From an uncultured Paracoccaceae bacterium (GTDB taxonomy: Bacteria > Pseudomonadota > Alphaproteobacteria > Rhodobacterales > Rhodobacteraceae): a stretch of 49,410 bases of DNA. The translations under genes were made by a program, and so were the position numbers. The DNA is taken from positions 1 through 49,410 of the forward strand of contig CALAXT010000009.1 in assembly GCA_937895435.1 (NCBI GenBank), given 5' to 3'. Below are positions 16,551 to 24,852 of this stretch, one piece after another. The stretch's first letter is position 1; every line of letters starts with the position of its first letter. The notes below the pieces were generated by a model. It saw nothing but the letters and a program-made list of their open reading frames with translations. It made no database searches and was not told the origin of the DNA.

Positions 16551-16599
16551 GCAGATTTATTAAATAACAGTGCAATTGCTCAGCTTAAACGGCCAAAGG

Positions 16600-17205
16600 T
16601 CAGACCCAAGGCCGCAGCGTCTTGGCCCGGCTTTCAAAACTGTCAATAGCGGCAACTTTTTCGAGGCTCAGCCCGATATCATCCAACCCGTTCATCAGGC
16701 AGTGCTTTTTGAAAGCATCCACATCAAAGCCAAAGCTTTGCCCGTCTGAACTGGTGACTGTCTGGTTTTCAAGATCAACGCTGATCCGCGCATTCGCACC
16801 TTTTTGTGCATCAGCCATCAGCACATCAACCGCTTCTTTTGGCAACACAACGGGTAGAATACCGTTTTTAAAGCAGTTGTTATAAAAAATATCAGCAAAG
16901 CTGGTGGAAATCACACAGCGGATGCCAAAATCCAACAACGCCCAAGGCGCATGTTCGCGCGAAGATCCACAACCAAAATTGTCGCCCGCCACAATGATTT
17001 CTGACGCACGATAGGCCGGCTGATTCAAAATGAAATCAGGAATTTCCTGACCTTCTTGGGTATAGCGCATTTCATCAAACAGGTTCTTGCCAAGACCCGT
17101 GCGGGCAATGGTTTTCAGAAACTGTTTTGGAATGATCATATCGGTATCGATATTGACCAGTGGCATGGGGGCGGCAATGCCCGTCAGTTTGGTGAATTTT
17201 TCCAT
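16600..17205 (-). CDS. leuD: 3-isopropylmalate dehydratase small subunit
   Basis: A 201-residue swivel-domain subunit that pairs with LeuC to isomerise 2- to 3-isopropylmalate in leucine synthesis. The start [20 protein letters not shown] is the family consensus, and [15 protein letters not shown] is the conserved loop that shapes the active site. The ATG at 17205 is preferred to the GTG at 17220, which adds residues not seen in the family. It begins 11 bases after the leuC stop, so the two subunits are co-transcribed. A terminator follows. Confidence 0.97.
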   Translation of the reverse strand: MEKFTKLTGIAAPMPLVNIDTDMIIPKQFLKTIARTGLGKNLFDEMRYTQEGQEIPDFILNQPAYRASEIIVAGDNFGCGSSREHAPWALLDFGIRCVISTSFADIFYNNCFKNGILPVVLPKEAVDVLMADAQKGANARISVDLENQTVTSSDGQSFGFDVDAFKKHCLMNGLDDIGLSLEKVAAIDSFESRAKTLRPWV

Positions 17206-17216
17206 TTTTCCGGCCC

Positions 17217-18623
17217 TCACAAAAGATCGCGAATATCGGTCAAATGACCAGTGATTGCCGCTGCTGCCGCCATTGCGGGTGACAACAGATGGGTGCGCCC
17301 ACCACGCCCCTGACGGCCCTCAAAGTTGCGGTTGGAGGTGGCCGCACAGCGTTCCCCCGGTGACAGTTGATCAGGGTTCATGGCAAGGCACATGGAACAC
17401 CCCGCAAGCCGCCACTCAAAGCCCGCATCAATAAAGATCTGCGCCAAACCCTCTTCCTCGGCTTGGGCGCGCACAAGGCCCGAACCCGGAACCACCATCG
17501 CGCGCAGGCCATCTTTTTTCTTTTTGCCTTTCAAAACGGCGGCGGCAGCCCGCAGATCTTCGATCCGGCCATTGGTGCAAGACCCGATGAATACAGTATC
17601 GATCTGAATGTCGGTCAGTTTTTGGCCAGCCGTCAGCCCCATGTAATCCAGCGCACGCTGAACGGCTTCAACCTTGCCACCTGAGAAATCCGATGGGCTG
17701 GGGACAGTTCCTGTGATGGGCAGAACATCCTCGGGGCTGGTGCCCCAAGTCACAACAGGTGCAATATCTTCGCCACGCAGAGTAATGACCTTGTCGAAAT
17801 GCGCGCCTTCATCAGTAAAGAGCGTTTTCCAATAGGCCAGCGCGGCTTCCCATGCTGCCCCTTTGGGCGCGTGCGGCCGCCCCATGACATAGGCAAAAGT
17901 CTTTTCATCAGGCGCAATCAGGCCCGCGCGTGCGCCGCCCTCAATTGCCATATTGCACACAGTCATGCGGCCTTCCATCGAAAGGTCCCGGATTGCCTGG
18001 CCGCAGTATTCGATGACATAACCGGTGCCACCAGCGGTGCCCGTGACCCCGATCACCGACAAGGTAATGTCCTTGCCAGTGACACCCGGGCGCAGATGGC
18101 CAGTAATTTCGACCTTCATGTTTTTCGATTTTTTCTGGATCAGCGTTTGGGTTGCCAGCACATGCTCGACCTCGGACGTGCCGATACCATGGGCCAAAGA
18201 TCCAAAGGCACCATGGGTCGCGGTATGGCTGTCACCACACACAACCGTCATGCCCGGCAAGGTCCAGCCCTGTTCGGGGCCAACGATATGCACAATGCCC
18301 TGACGCACATCAGAAACAGGGTAGTAGTGAATGCCAAAGTCGCGCGCATTTTTATCCAACGCTTCGACCTGAATACGGCTTTCTTCATTGTCGATATGCG
18401 TGTCACGACCAGCGGTGGTGGGCACATTATGGTCGGGCACAGCAATCGTTTTTTCCGGCGCACGCACCGGGCGACCCGCCATCCGCAGCCCTTCAAAGGC
18501 CTGTGGGCTGGTAACTTCATGCACCAGATGGCGGTCGATATAAAGAAGGCAGGTGCCGTCTTCGGATTGATGGGCGACGTGGTCGTCCCAGATCTTATCG
18601 TAGAGGGTTCTTGGGCCTGACAT
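17217..18623 (-). CDS. leuC: 3-isopropylmalate dehydratase large subunit
   Basis: A 468-residue aconitase-family subunit. It starts [16 protein letters not shown]; catalytic and substrate residues are seen in [14 protein letters not shown] and the [13 protein letters not shown] region; the three cysteines that hold the 4Fe-4S cluster are in FIGSCTNGR and [10 protein letters not shown]. It works with LeuD. The ATG at 18623 matches the family start; the open frame runs 47 codons further upstream, but that part is not conserved. The 5' region of 367 bases to rsfS holds no leader peptide with a run of leucine codons that I could see, so attenuation control is not supported. Confidence 0.97.
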   Translation of the reverse strand: MSGPRTLYDKIWDDHVAHQSEDGTCLLYIDRHLVHEVTSPQAFEGLRMAGRPVRAPEKTIAVPDHNVPTTAGRDTHIDNEESRIQVEALDKNARDFGIHYYPVSDVRQGIVHIVGPEQGWTLPGMTVVCGDSHTATHGAFGSLAHGIGTSEVEHVLATQTLIQKKSKNMKVEITGHLRPGVTGKDITLSVIGVTGTAGGTGYVIEYCGQAIRDLSMEGRMTVCNMAIEGGARAGLIAPDEKTFAYVMGRPHAPKGAAWEAALAYWKTLFTDEGAHFDKVITLRGEDIAPVVTWGTSPEDVLPITGTVPSPSDFSGGKVEAVQRALDYMGLTAGQKLTDIQIDTVFIGSCTNGRIEDLRAAAAVLKGKKKKDGLRAMVVPGSGLVRAQAEEEGLAQIFIDAGFEWRLAGCSMCLAMNPDQLSPGERCAATSNRNFEGRQGRGGRTHLLSPAMAAAAAITGHLTDIRDLL

Positions 18624-18990
18624 GGCAGTCTCACATGTTTGAAAGGAAATTACAGATTGGTGCGCAATCGTGCGCGCGCAAGGGTCGGGGCCTGCGCCAC
18701 CGCTTAGCGGCGCGCCACACGTCCCTGCGCCCGGCGCGACAATGGCAGCCCGTGAAAACGCCAAGGCAGGCGTGCGCGATCTTGGATGTCAAAAAACCGG
18801 ATCATCCCATGCTTTTACGCGTGAATCGCGCCTGTGGCAATATGAAGCGCTTGGCCCACAACACCCATCGCAACATCACGTTTATGCCACCAAAACTCCA
18901 CCTGTATTGGCATTGCTTTAACCTTTGTGCTGTTTGAATGGCCGTCCATTGAGATTTGGCACAAGTGATGTTATTTTGAAAGGAGGAGGA
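18624..18990 (+). other. Intergenic region between divergent leuC and rsfS
   Basis: A stretch of 367 bases with no gene I can support. It must hold the promoters for leuC (minus) and the rsfS operon (plus), but no near-consensus -35/-10 pair, riboswitch-like fold or leucine-rich leader is evident. Short open frames here have no ribosome-binding site or recognisable product. Confidence 0.6.
18979..18990 (+). promoter_or_regulatory. Strong ribosome-binding site that fixes the rsfS start
   Basis: AAAGGAGGAGGA immediately before the ATG at 18991 holds two overlapping Shine-Dalgarno cores. The AGGAGG at 18981-18986 is four bases from the ATG. It supports the start at 18991 over the open frame that continues back to 18925. 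Confidence 0.8.
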
Positions 18991-19461
18991 ATGCGTTTGC
19001 ATTTCAGCCACCTTGAAAAGGAGACGACCCTGACCCAGAGCCAGACCACAGTCGGCCAGCCGACTGCACCCGTGGCAGACCCCGGTGAAACCGGGAAGCG
19101 CGGCAAGACGCACACCCCAAACCAAAACCTGCTTGATCTTGTGCTTGCGTCGCTGGACGATGACAAAGCCGAAGACGTCATAACCATTCCACTTCGTAAT
19201 CTTTCAGAAATGGCTGATTTCATGGTGGTCTGTTCAGGGCGATCCTCACGGCAAGTCGGGGCGATTTCTGAAAAGCTGACTGATCGGCTCAAAGAAAGCC
19301 TTGGCCTGATTTGCAAGGTTGAGGGTCGCGAAACCGGTGATTGGGTTTTGATCGACGCAGGCGATGTGATCGTGCATGTGTTCCGCCCCGAAGTGCGTGA
19401 ATTCTATCAGTTGGAAAAAATGTGGCTGTCGCCCGCAACACGGGCCATCGACACACCATGA
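18991..19461 (+). CDS. rsfS: Ribosome silencing factor RsfS
   Basis: A 156-residue protein. After a variable N-terminal stretch of about 45 residues the RsfS core begins at NLLDLVLASLDDDKAEDVITIPL, with DFMVVCSGRSSRQVGAI and GDWVLIDAGDVIVHVF, and ends REFYQLEKMW. RsfS binds L14 of the 50S subunit and blocks subunit joining when nutrients are short. It heads a plus-strand run conserved in Rhodobacteraceae (rsfS-rlmH-gpmI-envC-ctpA-rppH). Its TGA overlaps the ATG of rlmH. Confidence 0.96.
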   Translation: MRLHFSHLEKETTLTQSQTTVGQPTAPVADPGETGKRGKTHTPNQNLLDLVLASLDDDKAEDVITIPLRNLSEMADFMVVCSGRSSRQVGAISEKLTDRLKESLGLICKVEGRETGDWVLIDAGDVIVHVFRPEVREFYQLEKMWLSPATRAIDTP

Positions 19462-19943
19462 TGCGCGTGCATGTCTGTTCAGTGGGCCGTATGGTCAAAA
19501 CAGCCGAGAGTGTCTTGATCGAAGACTATCTTGGCCGATTCAACTGGACAGGCCGCAAACTGGGCTTGGGGCCCTGTTTATCGCACGAAGTCGACGACAG
19601 GCGCGGCGGCGGCCCCGATGCCGAAGCCGCGCTTCTAGAACGCAGCATCCCCGCTGGGGCTGTGCTGTGTTGCATGGATGAACGCGGCGCGCTGCTGTCA
19701 TCGCCTGAATTTGCGCAAAAGCTTTCAGGCTGGCGTGATTCAGGGGTGGGCGACGTTGCCTTTGTGATTGGTGGTGCCGATGGCATCGCCCGTTCGCTGC
19801 GGGCCAAGGCAGATTTTATGATCAGTTTCGGGCCAATGGTCTGGCCGCACCGATTGGCGCGGGTGATGCTTTATGAACAGCTTTACCGGGCCACGACAAT
19901 TCTGGCCAAACTGCCCTATCACCGCGCATCCTACGCCGGATAG
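19458..19943 (+). CDS. rlmH: 23S rRNA pseudouridine1915 N3-methyltransferase
   Basis: A 161-residue SPOUT methyltransferase. It shows the C-terminal trefoil-knot motifs FVIGGADGI and SFGPMVWPHRLARVMLYEQLYRA, ending PYHRASYAG as in the family. It methylates pseudouridine 1915 in helix 69 of 23S rRNA. The ATG at 19458 overlaps the rsfS stop (ATGA); the next codon but one is also an ATG (19461), so either could be used. The family's usual length is 155-160. Confidence 0.96.
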   Translation: MMRVHVCSVGRMVKTAESVLIEDYLGRFNWTGRKLGLGPCLSHEVDDRRGGGPDAEAALLERSIPAGAVLCCMDERGALLSSPEFAQKLSGWRDSGVGDVAFVIGGADGIARSLRAKADFMISFGPMVWPHRLARVMLYEQLYRATTILAKLPYHRASYAG

Positions 19944-20024
19944 AGGGCGCGCGGTTGCCCCTTTGGCCCCAGTTGGGTATGACAAGAAACGCGTCATCAA
20001 TTACGCGCCAAAGGACCGTCCATC

Positions 20025-21560
20025 ATGACAAAATCACATCGCGCCAAACCTGTTGTCTTGTGTATTCTGGATGGGTGGGGCACGGGACCGACCCGTATCG
20101 CAAACGCACCAGCCTTGGCCGATACACCCACGTTTGATCACATCATGGCAACCTGCCCCAGCGCCCATCTTTTAACCCATGGTCGCGATGTTGGCCTGCC
20201 CACCGGACAAATGGGCAATTCCGAGGTTGGCCACACAAATATTGGTGCAGGCCGGGTGGTGGCGATGGATCTCGGGCAGATTGATTTGGCGATTGAAGAC
20301 GGATCATATGCACAGAACCCAGCGATTTTGGATTTCATTGCACAGCTGAAAACCAGCGGCGGTCGGGCGCATGTGTTGGCCCTGCTGTCAGACGGCGGCG
20401 TGCATGGGCACATCGACCATCTGGTGGCAACGGTAAACATTTTGGCACAAGCTGGCATTTCGGTGGTGGTCCATGCCATCACCGATGGGCGCGACGTGCC
20501 ACCAAGTTCAGCCATGCCCTTTATGCAAGCCTTGGTGCGCGCCCTGCCAAACGGGGCCAGCATTGGCACTGTGATCGGGCGTTATTGGGCGCTGGATCGC
20601 GACAACCGCTGGGAACGCGTGGCGCGCGCCTTTGATGCGATTGTTCATGCAAAGGGTGCCGCAGATGCACCCGATGGGCCGGCCGCCATCACTGCGGCCT
20701 ATGATCGCGCCGAAACCGACGAATTCATCGCACCAACTCTTTTGTCAGGCTACACGGGCGCACAAGACGGCGATGGGGTGTTTTGCCTGAACTTCCGGGC
20801 TGATCGCGCCCGCGAAATTTTGGCAGCGCTGGCCGACCCCACATTTGTAAGCTTTGACACTGGCACCCGGCCACACTGGGCTGCTTTGTTGGGTATGGTC
20901 GATTACTCGGCCGCACATAATGCATGGTATCGCGCCGTTTTCCCCAAACAGACAATTGCAAACACGTTAGGGGCTTGGGTTGCGGCGCGTGGACTGCACC
21001 AGTTTCGGCTGGCCGAAACCGAAAAATACCCCCACGTGACCTTTTTTTTGAATGGTGGCAAAGAAACCCCGGAACCGGGGGAAGATCGTTACATGGCCGC
21101 CAGTCCAAAAGTCGCGACATATGATCTGCAGCCCGAAATGTCCGCACCCGAAGTAACCGACCAGCTTGTGGCCGCGATCGGCAGTGGCACCTATGACCTG
21201 ATCGTGGTCAACTATGCCAACCCCGATATGGTGGGCCATACTGGCAATCTTGATGCCGCCATGCGCGCCTGCGCAGCGGTTGATGCTGGACTGGGCCGCG
21301 CAGTGGCGGCGCTGGCACAAACAGATGGTGCCATGCTGGTGACGGCAGATCATGGAAATTGTGAGATGATGGTCGACCCGGCAACTGGTGGGCCCCACAC
21401 GGCGCATACACTTAACCTTGTGCCAGTGGCCTTAGTGGGTGGGCCGCAAAATGTGCGGCTGCGCAATGGCCGTTTGGCCGATGTGGCCCCAACGCTGCTT
21501 GATTTGATGGGCCTGCCAACCCCCCCCGAGATGACAGGCCAAAGCCTGATTGTGCCATGA
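20025..21560 (+). CDS. gpmI: Phosphoglycerate mutase, cofactor-independent
   Basis: A 511-residue alkaline-phosphatase-superfamily enzyme that interconverts 2- and 3-phosphoglycerate in glycolysis and gluconeogenesis. Metal and catalytic residues are visible: Asp16 in LDGWG, the nucleophile Ser66 in MGNSEVGH, DGRDVPP, the RADR motif in NFRADRAREI, NYANPDMVGHTG and TADHGNCE. The length is typical. The start ATG at 20025 is 81 bases after rlmH. The stop overlaps the start of the EnvC-like gene (ATGA). Confidence 0.97.
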   Translation: MTKSHRAKPVVLCILDGWGTGPTRIANAPALADTPTFDHIMATCPSAHLLTHGRDVGLPTGQMGNSEVGHTNIGAGRVVAMDLGQIDLAIEDGSYAQNPAILDFIAQLKTSGGRAHVLALLSDGGVHGHIDHLVATVNILAQAGISVVVHAITDGRDVPPSSAMPFMQALVRALPNGASIGTVIGRYWALDRDNRWERVARAFDAIVHAKGAADAPDGPAAITAAYDRAETDEFIAPTLLSGYTGAQDGDGVFCLNFRADRAREILAALADPTFVSFDTGTRPHWAALLGMVDYSAAHNAWYRAVFPKQTIANTLGAWVAARGLHQFRLAETEKYPHVTFFLNGGKETPEPGEDRYMAASPKVATYDLQPEMSAPEVTDQLVAAIGSGTYDLIVVNYANPDMVGHTGNLDAAMRACAAVDAGLGRAVAALAQTDGAMLVTADHGNCEMMVDPATGGPHTAHTLNLVPVALVGGPQNVRLRNGRLADVAPTLLDLMGLPTPPEMTGQSLIVP

Positions 21561-22702
21561 CCAAGCGTGCAGCATGGGCGCTGGTGCTGTGGGCGGCGTT
21601 TGTCATCTGTGCGATGCCTTGGGGCGTGGTGCGGGCGCAAAGCCCTGATCTGCCTGCACAAGCGGCAACGGATATGCGCGCTGCAATCAGCCGCATGCAA
21701 TCAGCCAGCGCCGCCAGTGACCGTGTCGCGGCACTCACAGACGCGATCCAAGCCTACGAAATCGGCCTGGGGGCATTGCGCGATGGGCTGCGGCGTGTTG
21801 TGCTGCAAGAAAAAAACCTGTTGGGCCAGTTATCACGGCAAAGCGGCCGGTTGTCTTCGGTTTTGGGGGCAATGACGGCGGTGGAACGCAGCGAGGCTGG
21901 CCCCGTTTTGCTGCTGCATCCCGCTGGCCCTTTGGGTATGGCACGCTCGGGGCTGTTGCTGGCCGATGTGGCCCCCGCACTTGAATCCGAGGCAGCCAAG
22001 CTGCGTGCGCAATTGCAAAACGTGGCAAGCTTGCGCACCCAACAACAGCAGGCCGTCGCAGCCCTGCAAGCTGGGCTAGAGGCGGCGCAAAATGCCCGCA
22101 TCACCCTTTCACAGGCCGTCGCAGCCCGTGTGGCACTGCCGCGCAAACTGGTAGAAAGCCCGCAAGAGCTGCGCCGGATGCTGGCAGGCGTGGAAACGCT
22201 GGATGCCTTTGCCGATCTGCTGCAAGACCGCCAGACCACACCCGGCGACGACCTGCCATCTTTTGCTGCACAACAGGGCCAAATGCCCCCGCCCGTGTTG
22301 GGCCGGGTGGTTCGGCACTTTGCCCAAGATGACATGGCCGGGATCCGCCGGCCGGGGCTTTTACTGGCCACGCGCCCACTTGCGCTGGTGACCGCGCCCA
22401 CCGCCATGACGCTGCGCTATCGCGGCCCGTTGCTGGATTACGGAAACGTGATGATTTTGGAACCAGGCGACGGCTTTCTGTTGATTTTGGCCGGGTTAGA
22501 TGTGGTTTATGGTGAGGTGGGGGATGTCGTGCCACCGGGCGCACCGATTGGGATGATGGGGGGGCGCGATGGCGCCGCGTCAGAGTTTTTGGCCTCAATG
22601 AAAGAAGGCAGTGGAAAAGATCTGACAGAAACGCTCTATATGGAACTTAGATATAATTCGGAACCGATCGATCCCGCACCGTGGTTTGCCCGGACACAAT
22701 GA
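21557..22702 (+). CDS. envC: EnvC-like murein hydrolase activator (degenerate M23)
   Basis: A 381-residue exported protein. A signal peptide of about 29 residues ends at VVRAQ; a long coiled coil follows (about 35-215, rich in Ala, Leu, Gln and Arg); then a C-terminal LytM/M23-like domain (about 265-380, with YGNVMILEPGDGFLLILAGLDVVYGEVGD as the recognisable strand pair in two parts). The zinc ligands of active M23 peptidases (HxxxD and HxH) are missing, as in EnvC-type activators that switch on amidases at the division site rather than cut peptidoglycan. It is coupled to gpmI and followed 19 bases later by ctpA. Confidence 0.88.
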   Translation: MTKRAAWALVLWAAFVICAMPWGVVRAQSPDLPAQAATDMRAAISRMQSASAASDRVAALTDAIQAYEIGLGALRDGLRRVVLQEKNLLGQLSRQSGRLSSVLGAMTAVERSEAGPVLLLHPAGPLGMARSGLLLADVAPALESEAAKLRAQLQNVASLRTQQQQAVAALQAGLEAAQNARITLSQAVAARVALPRKLVESPQELRRMLAGVETLDAFADLLQDRQTTPGDDLPSFAAQQGQMPPPVLGRVVRHFAQDDMAGIRRPGLLLATRPLALVTAPTAMTLRYRGPLLDYGNVMILEPGDGFLLILAGLDVVYGEVGDVVPPGAPIGMMGGRDGAASEFLASMKEGSGKDLTETLYMELRYNSEPIDPAPWFARTQ

Positions 22703-22721
22703 CACAGGGGAATAGTTCAAG

Positions 22722-24053
22722 ATGAAGAAATTTGCACTGGCCGCACTGGGCGGATCGCTTGTGGGCGTGTTGATCGCAACGCAGATCGCAGCCCCATTGG
22801 CAGCCCAAGAAACCAATACCAAATCTACAGTCTATCAACAGCTTAATCTGTTTGGGGATATTTTTGAACGCATCCGCGCGCAATATGTCGAAGAGGTGCA
22901 ACCCGCCGATCTGATTGAGGCCGCGATCAACGGTATGCTGACATCGCTGGACCCGCACTCCAGTTATATGCCACCGCGCGAATTCACAGAAATGCGCGAA
23001 CAGACACGCGGAGAATTTGGTGGATTGGGCATTGAGGTCACGCAGCAAGACGGCTTTGTAAAAGTCGTCTCGCCCATTGATGGCACCCCTGCAGCGCAGG
23101 CGGGAATTCAGGCGGGCGACTTCATTACCCATGTCAATTCCGAGTCGGTCATGGGGCTGACACTGAACCAAGCAGTTGAAATGATGCGTGGGCCCGTTGG
23201 ATCAGAGATTGTTATCACCGTTGTGCGCGAAGGCGTGCAAGATCCGATTGAAGTGTCGATTATCCGCGATACGATCAAGCTGACAGCCGTCAAAGGCCGG
23301 GTTTTGGGCAAAACAGTTGTGTTGCGGATCACCACCTTTAATGAGCAAACATACAGCAACCTAGAAGACAGCCTGAAAAAAGGCATCGAAGAGGTCGGTG
23401 GTATCGACGCACTAAGTGGGGTGGTGCTGGATTTACGCAACAACCCTGGTGGGCTGCTTAACCAGGCCATAGCCGTGTCAGATGCGTTTCTTGAATCTGG
23501 TGAAATTGTATCAACCCGCGGGCGCAACCCCGATGATGCCGAACGCTATGGCGCACGACCAGGCGATCTGTCGGGCGGCAAACCGATTGTCGTCTTGATC
23601 AATGGAGGCTCGGCCTCAGCCTCGGAAATCGTGGCGGGCGCGCTGAAAGACCATCATCGTGCCGTGGTTGTTGGCACAAAAAGTTTTGGCAAAGGCTCGG
23701 TGCAAACCATCATCCCGCTCAAAAGCGACGGCGCAATGCGCTTGACCACCGCACGCTATTACACACCATCGGGTCGGTCGATTCAGGCACTGGGCGTGGC
23801 CCCTGATATCATCGTAAAACAGCCCCCCATGCAGCCCGAGACAGATGTGGCCGAAGCTGAGCCCAAGACCCGCTCAGAGGCAGATCTGCGCGGCATTTTG
23901 GAAAACGACAGCTTTACGGATGATGAACGCGCTCAGATGGAGGCCGAGCGGCTGCTGGCCGACGAAGCGGCGAAACTACGCCGCGAAGACTATCAGCTGG
24001 CCTATGCAATCGACATTCTGCGTGGCCTGTCCGTTTTAGGCGCACAGAAATAG
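22722..24053 (+). CDS. ctpA: Carboxy-terminal processing peptidase (S41A)
   Basis: A 443-residue periplasmic serine protease. A signal peptide or anchor (about 1-29, ending APLAAQ) is followed by a PDZ domain (about 85-165, with the carboxylate loop GGLGIEV) and the S41 catalytic domain. The serine motif [15 protein letters not shown] is at about 296-310, and the general-base lysine is in [12 protein letters not shown] near residue 323. It trims C-terminal tails of exported proteins and is often helped by envelope factors; the envC neighbour fits cell-wall enzyme control. The ATG at 22722 follows AGGGGAATAGTTCAAG. Confidence 0.95.
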   Translation: MKKFALAALGGSLVGVLIATQIAAPLAAQETNTKSTVYQQLNLFGDIFERIRAQYVEEVQPADLIEAAINGMLTSLDPHSSYMPPREFTEMREQTRGEFGGLGIEVTQQDGFVKVVSPIDGTPAAQAGIQAGDFITHVNSESVMGLTLNQAVEMMRGPVGSEIVITVVREGVQDPIEVSIIRDTIKLTAVKGRVLGKTVVLRITTFNEQTYSNLEDSLKKGIEEVGGIDALSGVVLDLRNNPGGLLNQAIAVSDAFLESGEIVSTRGRNPDDAERYGARPGDLSGGKPIVVLINGGSASASEIVAGALKDHHRAVVVGTKSFGKGSVQTIIPLKSDGAMRLTTARYYTPSGRSIQALGVAPDIIVKQPPMQPETDVAEAEPKTRSEADLRGILENDSFTDDERAQMEAERLLADEAAKLRREDYQLAYAIDILRGLSVLGAQK

Positions 24054-24064
24054 GCGCACAGACA

Positions 24065-24571
24065 ATGGCCCACACCCAAGACCCGCTCAGCGCTGATCAG
24101 ATCGCAGCGCTGCCCTATCGGCCCTGCGTCGGTTTGATGATCATCAACCGTGAGGGCCTTATTTTTGCGGGCCAGCGGTTTGATAGCCCACAAGCAGCAT
24201 GGCAAATGCCACAGGGCGGCATTGATCCGGGCGAAACACCGATACAAGCGGGCCTGCGCGAATTGCATGAGGAAACCGGGCTGAGCGATGATCTTGTGGA
24301 ACTGATCGCCGAAACGCCTGATTGGGTGACCTATGATCTGCCTGATGACCTGTTGGGCAAGGTGTGGGGCGGGGCCTACCGGGGCCAAAAACAGCGCTGG
24401 TTCGCCTATCGCTTTGTTGGGCGCGATGATCAGATCAATATCGCCACAGCCCACCCCGAATTTTCGCAATGGTGCTGGGTGGCGGCCGATGCGCTGGTGG
24501 CGGGCATCGTGCCGTTCAAACGCACCGTTTATGAAACTGTCATATCAGCATTTCGACCACATTTGACCTGA
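24065..24571 (+). CDS. rppH: RNA pyrophosphohydrolase RppH
   Basis: A 168-residue Nudix hydrolase. The Nudix box GX5EX7REUXEEXGU runs from Gly51 to Leu73 and is intact. The N-terminal [22 protein letters not shown] and the WQMPQGGID context are typical of RppH, which removes pyrophosphate from 5'-triphosphate RNAs and starts their decay. It is the last gene of the rsfS run, 11 bases after ctpA, and is followed by a strong terminator. Confidence 0.95.
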   Translation: MAHTQDPLSADQIAALPYRPCVGLMIINREGLIFAGQRFDSPQAAWQMPQGGIDPGETPIQAGLRELHEETGLSDDLVELIAETPDWVTYDLPDDLLGKVWGGAYRGQKQRWFAYRFVGRDDQINIATAHPEFSQWCWVAADALVAGIVPFKRTVYETVISAFRPHLT

Positions 24572-24642
24572 TGCCACCACGAACAGACGTGGTGTCACAA
24601 AGGGTGCGCTGAATTTGGCGTTTTAAAGGGAATACAGTTGGT

Positions 24643-24675
24643 AAAGGTGGGGAAATCCCCACCTTTTTCTTTTTT
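24643..24675 (+). terminator. Intrinsic terminator after rppH
   Basis: A perfect 10-bp stem (AAAGGTGGGG at 24643-24652 against CCCCACCTTT at 24657-24666) with a four-base loop is followed by a U-rich run to 24675. It separates the rsfS-rppH run from bchH, so bchH needs its own promoter. Confidence 0.95.
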
Positions 24676-24686
24676 CAAATCAAAAA

Positions 24687-24704
24687 TGTTCGATTTAATT
24701 TACA
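24687..24704 (+). promoter_or_regulatory. PpsR/CrtJ operator, upstream copy
   Basis: TGTTCGATTTAATTTACA is a perfect TGT-N12-ACA palindrome with an AT-rich core, the binding consensus of the redox- and light-responsive repressor PpsR (CrtJ) that controls bacteriochlorophyll genes. It lies 149 bases before the bchH ATG and 8 bp from a second copy. Confidence 0.85.
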
Positions 24705-24712
24705 TACTTATG

Positions 24713-24730
24713 TGTAATTTTTAATTGACA
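24713..24730 (+). promoter_or_regulatory. PpsR/CrtJ operator, downstream copy
   Basis: TGTAATTTTTAATTGACA is a second perfect TGT-N12-ACA site. The gap to the first is exactly 8 bp, the spacing known for cooperative binding of two PpsR/CrtJ tetramers at bch promoters. Its right half overlaps a TTGACA (24725-24730) that could be a sigma-70 -35 element, so binding would block RNA polymerase; a clear -10 was not found (TTTAGA at 24751-24756 is the nearest, with a long spacer). Confidence 0.87.
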
Positions 24731-24743
24731 GATTGCATGTCAA
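24725..24743. promoter_or_regulatory. Inverted repeat TTGACA-N7-TGTCAA in the bchH leader
   Basis: TTGACA at 24725-24730 and TGTCAA at 24738-24743 are perfect 6-base inverted arms around a 7-base spacer. The left arm is shared with the second PpsR box. It does not fit the FnrL consensus (TTGAT-N4-ATCAA). It may be an additional regulator site or a by-product of the TTGACA promoter element. Confidence 0.4.
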
Positions 24744-24838
24744 AGCGCAGTTTAGACGATGAGAATCCCCTCGGCACACCCGATGAATCGGGCGCAGACT
24801 GGGAAGATGCGGCTATCCCGCTCGCATATCGAAACTGA
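24737..24838 (+). CDS. Possible 33-codon leader ORF before bchH
   Basis: An ATG-to-TGA frame of 33 codons that ends 14 bases before bchH. The peptide starts MSKRSLDDENPLGTP and is acidic in its middle (DESGADWEDAA). I do not recognise it. There is no Shine-Dalgarno sequence before the ATG, and if TTGACA at 24725 is the -35 of bchH, transcription would start inside it. It could be a regulatory upstream ORF, a remnant of a lost neighbour, or chance. Confidence 0.22.
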   Translation: MSKRSLDDENPLGTPDESGADWEDAAIPLAYRN

Positions 24839-24852
24839 GGCAAAGAGCCGTT

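Noticed and set aside
17799-18620. Plus-strand open frame of 273 codons opposite leuC
   Set aside because: Antisense to a highly conserved enzyme; no recognisable product.
18624-18990. Leucine attenuator leader peptide before leuC
   Set aside because: No short frame with a run of leucine codons and no alternative terminator hairpin could be seen.
21557-22702. Active M23 peptidase
   Set aside because: The HxxxD and HxH zinc ligands are absent, so it is called an activator-type EnvC homologue instead.
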